Assembly: GCF_030652515.1 (NCBI RefSeq)
Contig: NZ_JAUSAR010000060.1
Span: 1 to 55,711, forward strand
Length of the DNA: 55,711 bases
Origin: Aquabacterium sp.
GTDB lineage: Bacteria; Pseudomonadota; Gammaproteobacteria; Burkholderiales; Burkholderiaceae_C
Direction of reading: 5' to 3'
Shown here one piece after another: positions 28,244-36,089 of the stretch. The notes beneath the pieces are model-generated. The model saw only the letters and a program-made list of their open reading frames with translations, searched no databases and had not been told where the DNA came from. Numbering within the stretch: position 1 is the stretch's first letter; every line of letters begins with the position of its first letter. The position numbers and the translations under genes were made by a program.

Positions 28244-28416
28244 GCCCAGGCTGGGACCCGGTCCCAGTATTTGTCGAAAAAGTAGTGCATCACCGTGTTG
28301 ACCAACGGTTCGACAAAGGTCACGATCCCCGCCACGCTGACGCTGCCCGTGATTGCATAGGTCACGGTGAACGAGGTGCCAATGTGCATCACTCCGAATG
28401 TGGCGGTTTTGGCCAT
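28210..28416 (-). CDS. DUF2061 small membrane protein
   Basis: A 68-residue protein with two hydrophobic stretches: FGVMHIGTSFTVTYAITGS and VAGIVTFVEPLVNTVMHYFF. It matches DUF2061, where the KTxTFxxMHxG start and the 'TGS...A...EPxVNTxxYxxHE-x-W' frame are conserved. The function is unknown. It is convergent with fpr, and the last 34 bases of the two genes overlap. A Fur-like inverted repeat lies just upstream of its start, pointing to iron control. Confidence 0.82.
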   Translation of the reverse strand: MAKTATFGVMHIGTSFTVTYAITGSVSVAGIVTFVEPLVNTVMHYFFDKYWDRVPAWAHFSTKARSIT

Positions 28417-28429
28417 GATCGCGCTCCGT

Positions 28430-28444
28430 TGAGAATTGTTCTCA
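28430..28444. promoter_or_regulatory. Fur-like inverted repeat upstream of DUF2061 gene
   Basis: A perfect 6-base inverted repeat TGAGAA/TTCTCA separated by TTG begins 14 bases before the ATG of the DUF2061 gene (minus strand). This 7-1-7-like pattern resembles Fur boxes described in Betaproteobacteria. AT-rich promoter-like sequence lies at 28470-28500 for minus-strand transcription. Binding is inferred from similarity only. Confidence 0.45.
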
Positions 28445-28529
28445 TCATCGCGGCAGCGGGTTGTTTTGTAAATTCAATCGATTTAATAAAACCAATAGCC
28501 TCTGTTGATGGGGCGGCTGGAGTTCGCAA

Positions 28530-29744
28530 GTGCGTGTGATCCCATCAAATCCTGCGGCCCAACGTGGCCGTCTGCGCTGGCTGGCCTCGTGGGCAACACC
28601 CGTGGCCGCTTTGGTGGCCTACCTGGCGTTCTGGCCCGTTCCGGCAGATCCTGTGGTCTGGTCGGCCCCCAAAGACTTGGGTTACGTGGGCGCCCATGCC
28701 GTCAATCAGAAACTGGCGGGCTTGCAGCAGATCACCCTGGGCGCTGGCCAGATCGGCCCCGAACACATCACCGCCCACCAGGGTTGGTTGTACACCGGCC
28801 TGGCCAACGGCGATGTGTTGAAGTTCAGCCCGGACGGCCAAGCGCGCGAGGTGATTGCCAACACCGGCGGGCGCCCCTTGGGCACCGACGTGGACGCCCA
28901 GGGCCGCGTGCTGGTGGCCGATGGCGTGAAAGGCCTGCTGCGCATTGAAGGCAGCGGCGCCAGCGCCAAGGTCGAGACCTTGCTCACCACGATTGACGAC
29001 CCGGTGGCGGGCGACCCGATCCGCTATGCCGATGCCATCAAGGTGGGGGCCGATGGCACGCTTTGGCTGACCGATGCCAGCCGCCGCTTTGGCGTGGTCG
29101 AGTGGAAAAGCACCCTGGAAGCCAGCGTGCTGGACATCCTGGAGCACAGTTGCACGGGTCGGCTCATCGCGGCAGACCCGGTGTCCTTGAAATCTCGTGT
29201 GGCCTTGTCGGGCCTGTGCTTTCCCAATGGCGTGGCGTTCTCCAAAGATGGCAAGACGATGTTCTTGTCGGAGACCGGCACCTACCGCATCATCAAGATC
29301 GACCTGGCCAAGCTGTCCTTGACCCGCGCCACCCAAGGGATGATGAACACGCCGACGCTGGCCAATGCCCTCAGCCAGGGCGCGGCCACCGTGCTGGTGG
29401 ACAACCTGCCGGGCTTTCCTGACAACCTGGTGGCGGGTGAGCAAGGCCGCCTGTGGGTGGGGCTGACCAAGCCGCGCAGCCCCATCATCGATTTCGCCGC
29501 CGAGCACCCTGCCATCCGCACCGTGACCCTGCGCCTGCCCCGTTTCCTGTGGCCCGTGCCCAAGGCCTATGGCCACATTGTGGCCCTGGATGAAACCGGC
29601 AAAGTGGTGGACGACCTGCAGGACCCCAGCGGCACCTATCCCGAAACCACGGCCGCGACCGAGTTGGGTGGCAAGCTCTTCGTCCAGAGCCTGAACGCCA
29701 GCGTCATCGGTTGGATGAGCTACAGCGGACCGGCTTCAAAGTAA
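28530..29744 (+). CDS. SMP-30/strictosidine synthase-like beta-propeller protein
   Basis: A 404-residue protein with one N-terminal membrane span (WATPVAALVAYLAFWPV) and a six-bladed propeller of the SMP-30/strictosidine synthase superfamily: GRPLGTDVDAQGRVLVAD, YADAIKVGADGTLWLTDASR, GLCFPNGVAFSKDGKTMF and GFPDNLVAGEQGRLWVGL. Relatives are lactonases or membrane-anchored arylesterase-like enzymes (APMAP type); the substrate is unknown. Translation probably starts at GTG 28530, as no ATG occurs in frame before the membrane span. Its last 9 bases overlap the convergent TauE gene. Confidence 0.82.
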   Translation: MRVIPSNPAAQRGRLRWLASWATPVAALVAYLAFWPVPADPVVWSAPKDLGYVGAHAVNQKLAGLQQITLGAGQIGPEHITAHQGWLYTGLANGDVLKFSPDGQAREVIANTGGRPLGTDVDAQGRVLVADGVKGLLRIEGSGASAKVETLLTTIDDPVAGDPIRYADAIKVGADGTLWLTDASRRFGVVEWKSTLEASVLDILEHSCTGRLIAADPVSLKSRVALSGLCFPNGVAFSKDGKTMFLSETGTYRIIKIDLAKLSLTRATQGMMNTPTLANALSQGAATVLVDNLPGFPDNLVAGEQGRLWVGLTKPRSPIIDFAAEHPAIRTVTLRLPRFLWPVPKAYGHIVALDETGKVVDDLQDPSGTYPETTAATELGGKLFVQSLNASVIGWMSYSGPASK

Positions 29745-30518
29745 GCCGCCCCAGGCGTCCCAGGCCGTCTTGAGGATCAGGGCGCCGACCACCACCAGGA
29801 ACACCCCTCGCACGAAGCCCGTGCCGTGGCGCAGCGCCAGGCGCGTGCCTACGCTGCTGCCCGCCACATTGGCCACCGCCATGGGCAAAGCCAAGGCCCA
29901 GTCCACGTGCCCGTGCGGGATGAACCAGGCGAGGGCCGCTACATTGGTGGCGAAGTTCAGGCGCTTGGCGCCCGCGCTGGCGTGCAGAAAATCCCAACCC
30001 AGGCCACGCACCAGCGCGAAGACGAAGAAGCTGCCCGTGCCGGGGCCAAACAGGCCGTCGTAAAAGCCCACCGTGGCGCCCAGCAAGGTGGCGAGCAGGT
30101 TCTCGGTTTTGGGCGACCAGTGCGGCGTGTGGTGGCGGCCCAGGTCTTTGCGCCACAGCGTGTAGACCCACACCAGCGACAGCACCACGGGCAGTGCAAT
30201 CCGGAATTGCGAGGCGGGTACCCGGGTGGCCAGCCAGGCCCCGGTGATCGCGCCGATCAGGGCCGCCACGATGGCGCCCATCAGCCGCGACGAGGGCAGC
30301 CGAACTTGCTTGGAAAACTGCCAGGCCGCCCAGCCCGTGCCCCAGACCGATGCGGCTTTGTTGGTGCCCAGCAAGGTGGCTGGCAAGGCTTGCGGAAACA
30401 GGCCAAACAGCGAAGGCACCATGATCAGGCCGCCGCCACCCACGATGGCATCGACCAGGCCGGCGCCCGTGGACGCCAGCAGCATCAGGCCGACATTGGC
30501 CGGCGTCAGGTCAAGCAT
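29736..30518 (-). CDS. TauE/SafE family sulfite/organosulfonate exporter
   Basis: A 260-residue inner-membrane protein with about eight hydrophobic segments in two halves. The signature GLVDAIVGGGGLIMVPSLF appears near the N-terminus, with GLFGPGTGSFFVFALV in the second half. TauE/SafE proteins export sulfite, sulfoacetate or related anions. The substrate cannot be told. It follows proA by 17 bases in the same direction and may be co-transcribed. Length and motifs are normal. Confidence 0.88.
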   Translation of the reverse strand: MLDLTPANVGLMLLASTGAGLVDAIVGGGGLIMVPSLFGLFPQALPATLLGTNKAASVWGTGWAAWQFSKQVRLPSSRLMGAIVAALIGAITGAWLATRVPASQFRIALPVVLSLVWVYTLWRKDLGRHHTPHWSPKTENLLATLLGATVGFYDGLFGPGTGSFFVFALVRGLGWDFLHASAGAKRLNFATNVAALAWFIPHGHVDWALALPMAVANVAGSSVGTRLALRHGTGFVRGVFLVVVGALILKTAWDAWGGLL

Positions 30519-30535
30519 TCAAATCCGCACTTGAC

Positions 30536-31843
30536 TCAAGTTCGGATTTCGCCCTGGCCCAGCACCACGTATTTCAGCGAGGTCAACCCTTCCAGCCCGA
30601 CCGGGCCACGTGCGTGGAACTTGTCGGTGCTGATGCCGATCTCGGCGCCCAGGCCGTACTCGAAGCCATCGGCGAAACGCGTGGACGCGTTGATCATCAC
30701 GCTGGCCGAATCCACCTCGCGGATGAAGCGCATGCTGTTGGGCTGGTTGGTGGTCAGGATCGAATCGGTGTGGTGCGAGCCGTAGTGGTTGATGTGGGCG
30801 ATGGCCTCGTCCAGCGAATCAACCACCTTCACGGCGATGACCGGGGCCAAATACTCTTCAAACCAGTCCTGCTCGGTGGCCTCGACCACCTTGGCCCCAG
30901 GCACATCGGCCAGGATGGCCTTGGCGCGCGGGTCGGCGCGCATTTCAACGCCCTTGGCGGCGAACACCGCGCCGATGCGTGGCAAGAAGGCCGCCGCCTG
31001 CTTCGCGTGCACCAGCAGCGATTCGGTGGCATTGCAGGGGCTGTACTTCTGCGTCTTGGCGTTGTCGGTCACCTTCACGGCCAGGTCCAGGTCCACCTCG
31101 CAATCGACGTAGGTGTGGCAGTTGCCATCCAGGTGCTTGATGACGGGCACCTTGGCCTCGGCGCTGATGCGCTCGATCAGGCCCTTGCCGCCGCGCGGGA
31201 TGATCACGTCCACGTACTGGGGCATGGTGATCATCTGGCCCACGGCGGCGCGGTCGGTGGTCTGCACCAGTTGCACGCCGGTGGCGGGCAAGCCCACCTC
31301 GGTCAACGCAGCCTGCACCAGCTTCCACAGCGCCACGTTGGAGTGGATGGCCTCGGAGCCGCCGCGCAGCACGCAGGCGTTGCCACTCTTGATGGCCAAC
31401 GAGGATGCCTCGATCGTCACATTGGGGCGGCTCTCGAAAATCATGCCGAACACGCCGATGGGCACGCGCATCTGGCCCACGGTGATGCCGGTGGGGCGGC
31501 GGCGCAGGTTGGTCATCTCGCCCACCGGGTCGGGCAGGGCGGCGACCTGCTCGCAGCTTTGGGCCATGGTCTCGATGACCTTGTCGGTCAGGCGCAGGCG
31601 GTCGACCATGGGCTCACTCAGGCCGTTGGATTGGGCTTTGCTCACGTCCTGCACGTTGTCGGCCTTGAGGGCGGCGGCTTGCTCGCGGATCAGGCGGCCC
31701 AGGGCCAGCAGGGCGTTGTTGCGCGCGGCGGTGGAGGCTGCGGCCATCAAGGTGGCCGCGGCTCTGGCGGCCTGGCCCACGGCGGTCATGTACTGGTCGA
31801 CAGGCTGGTCGGCGGCGGGGGAGATGGTCTGCACGGTGTTCAT
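30536..31843 (-). CDS. proA: Glutamate-5-semialdehyde dehydrogenase (gamma-glutamyl phosphate reductase)
   Basis: A 435-residue cytosolic enzyme of the second step of proline synthesis, using NADPH. The aldehyde-dehydrogenase fold is clear: [29 protein letters not shown], and the catalytic Cys in [14 protein letters not shown] (the usual family wording has a C-N-A motif here). The ending [20 protein letters not shown] is characteristic. The ATG at 31843 was chosen because the family begins close to it; an ATG 48 bases upstream would add an unlikely tail. It is divergent from the Cys-cluster gene. Confidence 0.95.
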   Translation of the reverse strand: MNTVQTISPAADQPVDQYMTAVGQAARAAATLMAAASTAARNNALLALGRLIREQAAALKADNVQDVSKAQSNGLSEPMVDRLRLTDKVIETMAQSCEQVAALPDPVGEMTNLRRRPTGITVGQMRVPIGVFGMIFESRPNVTIEASSLAIKSGNACVLRGGSEAIHSNVALWKLVQAALTEVGLPATGVQLVQTTDRAAVGQMITMPQYVDVIIPRGGKGLIERISAEAKVPVIKHLDGNCHTYVDCEVDLDLAVKVTDNAKTQKYSPCNATESLLVHAKQAAAFLPRIGAVFAAKGVEMRADPRAKAILADVPGAKVVEATEQDWFEEYLAPVIAVKVVDSLDEAIAHINHYGSHHTDSILTTNQPNSMRFIREVDSASVMINASTRFADGFEYGLGAEIGISTDKFHARGPVGLEGLTSLKYVVLGQGEIRT

Positions 31844-31874
31844 AAGGCAAGATTGTCGCAAACCCCGGCCATTC

Positions 31875-32204
31875 ATGCACCACCAAGTCATCCATATTCA
31901 CGCAGAGGCACCGCTCAAACCCGCTTTGGGCGCGCCTTGCAATGGCTGCGGCGTGTGTTGCCTGGTCGAACCCTGTCCGGTGGGCATGCTGATCAGCCGA
32001 CGCCGCAAAGGGGCTTGCGACGTGTTGGTGTGGTCGGATGACGCCTCGGCTTACCGCTGCGGTTTGCTGGTGGACCCCGACCGCTTCACCGCTGGGCGCT
32101 GGATGAGTTGGGGCCCTTTGCGGCGCCTTTGGCTGCGCTGGGCGCGCCGGGTGATCGCCGCTGGCCGGGGCTGCGATGCCGACTTTGCTCAGGATGAACC
32201 CTGA
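31875..32204 (+). CDS. YkgJ-like cysteine-cluster protein
   Basis: A 109-residue protein with the metal-binding pattern CNGCGVCC (residues 22-29) followed by Cys34, Cys48, Cys62 and Cys100. It resembles the short zinc/iron-chelating (YkgJ-type) proteins common in Burkholderiales. The function is unknown. The start at 31875 is 32 bases from the divergent proA start. A strong intrinsic terminator follows 4 bases after its stop. A second, longer Cys-cluster gene lies at 43315-44028. Confidence 0.75.
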   Translation: MHHQVIHIHAEAPLKPALGAPCNGCGVCCLVEPCPVGMLISRRRKGACDVLVWSDDASAYRCGLLVDPDRFTAGRWMSWGPLRRLWLRWARRVIAAGRGCDADFAQDEP

Positions 32205-32207
32205 ACT

Positions 32208-32229
32208 ACCCCCTTAAGGGGGTTTTGTT
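32208..32229 (+). terminator. Rho-independent terminator after Cys-cluster gene
   Basis: Arms ACCCCC and GGGGGT with a TTAA loop (32208-32223) run directly into TTTTGTT. The placement 4 bases after the stop of the Cys-cluster gene is ideal for an intrinsic terminator on the plus strand. Confidence 0.85.
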
Positions 32230-32313
32230 ACGCATTTGTAAGGAGAATGATCCTTCATAAGATGAGGTCGTCCCGCTGCACGAGGGCGGCCCGCTCAATC
32301 AGAGGAGATCTCC

Positions 32314-32448
32314 ATGCGCAAAAAGTTGCTGCAAAACACGCTGTTTGCCGCCATGGCCGCGTGGGCCATGTATGGATTGCACGCGAGCGCCGAGACTTCC
32401 CTGGTCGATGCCCAATGGGCGTCCACCATCGTGGCCTTGCAACGCTGA
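32314..32448 (+). CDS. Small exported protein, 44 residues
   Basis: The frame starts at ATG 32314 behind a very strong ribosome site (GAGGAGA at 32302-32308) and encodes MRKKLLQNTLFAAMAAWAMY, then GLHASAETSLVDAQWA and STIVALQR. The first ~25 residues are a textbook signal peptide (basic N-end, hydrophobic core, cleavage near HASA), which would leave a mature peptide of about 18 residues. It is isolated from the upstream gene by a terminator, so it has its own promoter; an AAGGA/TCCTT inverted repeat at 32240-32255 lies in that region. It ends 6 bases from the convergent ubiH stop. Function unknown. Confidence 0.65.
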   Translation: MRKKLLQNTLFAAMAAWAMYGLHASAETSLVDAQWASTIVALQR

Positions 32449-32454
32449 GTTGTT

Positions 32455-33747
32455 TCAGCGCAGGCCGAACATCATCGTTCTGGCCAGCCGGTGCTTCAGC
32501 GGGCCCAGTGCCTGCATGGCGCCCAGCCCCAGGCCGCGCGCCGTGGCCAAGATGGGTGCGGGCCAGGTGAAACTGCGGGCTAAAAAATCCGTGCCCGCGA
32601 TCAAGGCCCAGCGATCGGGCTGACGGCGGCGCTGGAAATGCCGCAAGGCGGCCGCCACATCCACCCGCCCCGCCACGCTCGCCCCTTTGATGGCCGACAG
32701 CAGTTCATGCACATCGCGCAGCCCCAGGTTCAGGCCTTGGCCCGCCACCGGGTGCAAGGTTTGCGCCGCGTTGCCAATGCGCACCACCGCGCCATCGTTC
32801 ACCAGGCTGCGGTGGGCATTGAGCCCCAGCGGAAAGGCCTTCAGGCTTGAGACCTGGTGGATCTTGCCCACCCGCTCATGGAAGATGGTGTTCAGCACCA
32901 CCAGACGCTGGGCGTCGGTCAGGTCGCGCACCGGGTCGTCGTCGCGCTGCACACACCACACCAGGGCGGCGCGGCGGCCACTGGGCCCGCCGGGCACCAC
33001 GGTGCCATCGGTCAAAGGCAGCAGGGCGGCCGGGCCGGACGGGGTGAAACGCTCGTAGGCCACCCCGGCTTCACTGTCCTCGCTCAATAAAACCTGGCCG
33101 ACCCAGGCGGTTTGGGCATAGTCATGGCTGACGCCCTGCGGCCATTGCAAAGTGGGCTGGTCGGCGAACACGCCGCCTTCGGCCACCACGGCCAGGTCAA
33201 AGGCTTCCGCGATCTCGGCATCAACCTCGACGCCACCGGGCACGGGCTTGAGGCCCTTCACCGGGGTGCCAAACCGCATCAGCAGGCGATCGGGCTCATG
33301 GGCGATGGCCTGGGCCCAGGCAGCCTGCATGGGCGCCACCAGGGTGCCGTAGCTGACCACGGCGCCCAACTGGGCCACGCCTTGCTCGGCCGCGCTGATG
33401 GCCACAAAGGGCTGATCGCGGCCTGGCCACAGCACGGTCGGTTGCTGTTGAGACACGTGCACGGCGCGGATGGGCGCCACCTGCTGGCGGGCCAGGATGG
33501 CGGGCCACACGCCCATGCGCTCCAGCTCTTGCACGCTGCCCAGCGACAAGGCCAAGGTGCGCGGGTCGCCAGACACGTCCTTGTCGGCCGGGCGGGCGTC
33601 GAACACGGTGATGCGGGCCTGGGGCAGGGCCTGGGCGGCTTGCAGGGCCAGTGCGAGCCCGGCTGGGCCAGCGCCGATGATGGCCATCGACAGGCCGGCT
33701 TGGGCCAAGGGCGGGGGTGTCACAGCGGTGTCTTCAACGGTGTTCAT
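32455..33747 (-). CDS. ubiH: UbiH/UbiF family FAD-dependent ubiquinone hydroxylase
   Basis: A 430-residue class A flavin monooxygenase that hydroxylates the ubiquinone ring. The FAD dinucleotide motif AIIGAGPAGLAL is at about 23-34, and the second FAD motif reads VRIGNAAQTLHPVAGQGLNL, the form with Asn in place of the usual Asp that is typical of UbiH. AGGAG precedes the ATG at 33747, which fixes the start. It is divergent from ispB, another ubiquinone gene, with about 94 bases between them. The ring position (C5, C6 or C1) cannot be read from sequence. Confidence 0.87.
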   Translation of the reverse strand: MNTVEDTAVTPPPLAQAGLSMAIIGAGPAGLALALQAAQALPQARITVFDARPADKDVSGDPRTLALSLGSVQELERMGVWPAILARQQVAPIRAVHVSQQQPTVLWPGRDQPFVAISAAEQGVAQLGAVVSYGTLVAPMQAAWAQAIAHEPDRLLMRFGTPVKGLKPVPGGVEVDAEIAEAFDLAVVAEGGVFADQPTLQWPQGVSHDYAQTAWVGQVLLSEDSEAGVAYERFTPSGPAALLPLTDGTVVPGGPSGRRAALVWCVQRDDDPVRDLTDAQRLVVLNTIFHERVGKIHQVSSLKAFPLGLNAHRSLVNDGAVVRIGNAAQTLHPVAGQGLNLGLRDVHELLSAIKGASVAGRVDVAAALRHFQRRRQPDRWALIAGTDFLARSFTWPAPILATARGLGLGAMQALGPLKHRLARTMMFGLR

Positions 33748-33779
33748 CGTGGGGCTCCTGAATGGGCATTGTCGCGCTG

Positions 33780-33810
33780 TTACCGCCCTGGCGAAGGGGG
33801 TTCCTATAAT
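33780..33810 (+). promoter_or_regulatory. Sigma-70-like promoter for ispB
   Basis: A perfect TATAAT at 33805-33810, with TTACCG at 33780-33785 as a -35 at a rather long spacing of 19. The expected start of transcription, near 33817, gives a 5' leader of about 25 bases to the GTG at 33842. Confidence 0.55.
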
Positions 33811-33841
33811 CACCGCTTACCGCACTCCAACCTTGTCCAGC

Positions 33842-34825
33842 GTGTCAGCCACCTCCACTCCCACCGTGAACTACCGCAGCCTCATGGCCCCTGACATGGC
33901 CGAGGTGGATCAGGTCATCCACCACCGGTTGTCGTCCAAGGTAACGCTGGTCAACCAGATCTCCAACTACATCGTGAACGCGGGCGGCAAACGCATCCGC
34001 CCGATGCTGTTGCTGCTGATCGCGCGGGCGCTGGGCAACAACACCTCGCAGCGCCATGAACTGGCGGCGGTGGTGGAGTTCATCCACACGGCCACGCTGT
34101 TGCATGACGACGTGGTGGATGAGTCGAACCTGCGGCGCGGCCGCCAGACGGCCAACGCCATGTTCGGCAACGCGGCCAGTGTGCTGGTGGGCGACTTTTT
34201 ATACTCGCGCGCTTTCCAGATGATGGTCACGACCAACCGTCTGCGCGTGATGGACGTGCTGGCCGAGGCCACCAATGTGATCGCCGAGGGCGAGGTGTTG
34301 CAGTTGATGAACATGCACGACCCCGACATCTCGGTGGACGATTACCTGAAAGTGATCGAGTACAAAACGGCCAAGCTGTTCGAGGCCAGTGCCCGCCTGG
34401 GCGCGGTGATCGTGGATGCCACGCCTGAAGTCGAAGAGGCTTGCGCATCCTACGGGCGCACCTTGGGCACGGCGTTTCAGCTGATTGATGACTTGCTGGA
34501 CTATGAAGGCAGCACGGCCGAGCTGGGCAAGAACATTGGCGATGACCTGCGCGAAGGCAAGCCGACCTTGCCGCTGCTGGTGGCCATGCAGCGTGGCACG
34601 CCCGAGCAGCGCGAGATGATCCGCAACGCCATCATCCACGGCGAAGTGGAGCGCATGGCGCAGATCGTGGACATCGTCAAAACGACGGGCGCGCTGCAGG
34701 CCACGCGCGAGGCGGCCGAGGAGCAGGCACGGTTGGCCGAGGGTTGTTTGGTGGCTTTGCCTGCATCGGTTTACAGGGATGCGTTGCTACAATTGTCGGC
34801 TGATTCGGTGCACCGATCGTCTTGA
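33842..34825 (+). CDS. ispB: Octaprenyl diphosphate synthase
   Basis: A 327-residue trans-isoprenyl diphosphate synthase making the ubiquinone side chain. The first Asp-rich motif LLHDDVVDESNLRRG (Asp89, 90, 93) and the second QLIDDLLDYEG are both intact, as are GGKRIRPML and KTAKLFEASA. The GTG at 33842 was chosen because it lies after the TATAAT promoter and gives a family-like N-terminus; the next ATG (33883) would shorten it by about 14 residues. The open frame extends further upstream into ubiH antisense, but that part is not coding. A tRNA gene follows 25 bases after the stop. Confidence 0.93.
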   Translation: MSATSTPTVNYRSLMAPDMAEVDQVIHHRLSSKVTLVNQISNYIVNAGGKRIRPMLLLLIARALGNNTSQRHELAAVVEFIHTATLLHDDVVDESNLRRGRQTANAMFGNAASVLVGDFLYSRAFQMMVTTNRLRVMDVLAEATNVIAEGEVLQLMNMHDPDISVDDYLKVIEYKTAKLFEASARLGAVIVDATPEVEEACASYGRTLGTAFQLIDDLLDYEGSTAELGKNIGDDLREGKPTLPLLVAMQRGTPEQREMIRNAIIHGEVERMAQIVDIVKTTGALQATREAAEEQARLAEGCLVALPASVYRDALLQLSADSVHRSS

Positions 34826-34850
34826 TCGGTTTCGCATTGGAGTCACACCG

Positions 34851-34927
34851 CGGGGTGTAGCTTAGTCAGGTAAAGCGCTACGTTCGGGACGTAGAGACCG
34901 GAGGTTCGAATCCTCTCACCCCGACCA
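34851..34927 (+). tRNA. tRNA-Pro (anticodon CGG)
   Basis: A complete 77-base cloverleaf. Acceptor arms are CGGGGTG and CACCCCG, the D-arm is GCTT/AAGC, and the anticodon stem CTACG/CGTAG encloses the loop TTCGGGA (anticodon CGG). The T-arm GGAGG/CCTCT holds the TTCGAAT loop, and the encoded ACCA end follows. The sequence after it (205 bases to the next gene) has a repeated TGGGGCAGAC 16 bases apart but no copy of the tRNA 3' end. Confidence 0.97.
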
Positions 34928-35132
34928 GATCCCACCGTACGGCTCAATGCCTTAGCGTGGGGCAGACTGGCCATGGGGCAGACACGCCTTGATTTCGAAG
35001 CCCAACCTGGTCAGCATGGGGCCGGTGTGGAATAAATAAGGCCCTACCCGCACCTTGCGTCAAAGATTCTGACGGGTTGGCCAGTCTCGGTGCAAGCCGA
35101 CCGGTCCAGTGAATACTATTGAAGGGAGAATC

Positions 35133-35948
35133 ATGAAAAATGAATTATCAATCACCTGCGTCAGTTGGATTGATCAAACACCGCTGCCCAAAGTTGGATT
35201 CTGGATGCTGGCCGGCGCCTCCGTCAATTGGGCCAAACGGGTGATCATGGGTTTGGTGGGGACCTCCAATCCCGCGCCCGGGTCGGAAATGAAAGACGTG
35301 CGGGCATTTGCGCTGAAAAAACAATACCGCGCGCTCATGTCCTGTGTCGTTCAGATATTGCCAGAGGTCAAGGTCAAGGATGTCATCCTTGATCCTGGTT
35401 ATACCCCGCCCTTTGATAAAACAAAAATCGACACCGCATTCAGCATGGTGGCGCCCATTCCTGACGATCCGGACTTCCATGCGGGCGAGAAAAGCCCGGT
35501 GTCTAACATCTACGTCGGTCGCCTGCATCCTTCTTCAACCCTGAGCCTGAAACGTGAATACAAAGTGCTGGTCAGTGGCCTGATCAAATTCAGGGCAGGT
35601 GGGCATACCGACAGAATTGGCATAGAAAAAGCAAACTCGCCGGTGCATGTGCCATGGGTCTGGTCTGAATTCACGCTGGTATCGGTAGGCGGCAAGTATC
35701 GCCTGCTGGTCAGCGGGTCGGTGTTTCCCTCTCATGCCTGGTATGTCAATGGCAAAAAGATTTCGACCGCGATGCAGGCCACGGTGACTGTGTCCGAGCA
35801 CGATCCAATCCTCAACACGGGGCAGCCGGCCAACAAGGTTCAGACCAGCGCGAATACCGACAAGGATTCCGGTGCCGTCAGCAAGCAAGCCAACAGCATT
35901 GGGGGCGGAAAGCAGTTTGACATCGAGATCGTGCCAGCGAGTCATTGA
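35133..35948 (+). CDS. Hypothetical protein with internal repeats
   Basis: A 271-residue soluble protein of no recognised family. The ATG at 35133 has GAAGGGAG just upstream; a GTG 24 bases earlier lacks this. The protein contains three copies of a short strand-like motif: QYRALMSCVVQIL (64-76), EYKVLVSGLIKFR (142-154) and KYRLLVSGSVFPS (188-200). The first two are each preceded by a similar L-K-basic run (ALKK, SLKR). This suggests a repeated beta domain. The last ~45 residues are polar and Asn/Ser/Lys-rich. There is no signal peptide. It lies 205 bases after the tRNA and is less GC-rich than the neighbours, so it may be an acquired gene. Confidence 0.6.
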   Translation: MKNELSITCVSWIDQTPLPKVGFWMLAGASVNWAKRVIMGLVGTSNPAPGSEMKDVRAFALKKQYRALMSCVVQILPEVKVKDVILDPGYTPPFDKTKIDTAFSMVAPIPDDPDFHAGEKSPVSNIYVGRLHPSSTLSLKREYKVLVSGLIKFRAGGHTDRIGIEKANSPVHVPWVWSEFTLVSVGGKYRLLVSGSVFPSHAWYVNGKKISTAMQATVTVSEHDPILNTGQPANKVQTSANTDKDSGAVSKQANSIGGGKQFDIEIVPASH

Positions 35949-36089
35949 ACCGATGGCACCCGGTGTTTCAAGAACGAGACCAGGCCAGATGCGACGCTGA
36001 CGAGACCGCGTGACCGCGGTCATCGCGCAAGAGGTTCTGCGCATGCAATGACCATACAATAACACTCACTATTAAATCAGGGTGCTTGT

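Noticed and set aside
31113..31874. Upstream extension of the Cys-cluster gene over proA
   Set aside because: Antisense to proA; the Cys-cluster protein begins naturally at 31875.
34928..35132. Possible attachment-site repeat after the tRNA
   Set aside because: No copy of the tRNA 3' end was seen downstream, and no integrase gene is in the window.
36004..36021. Terminator after the repeat-containing hypothetical gene
   Set aside because: GACCGCG/CGCGGTC is a good 7-base hairpin but has no T-run and lies 56 bases after the stop.
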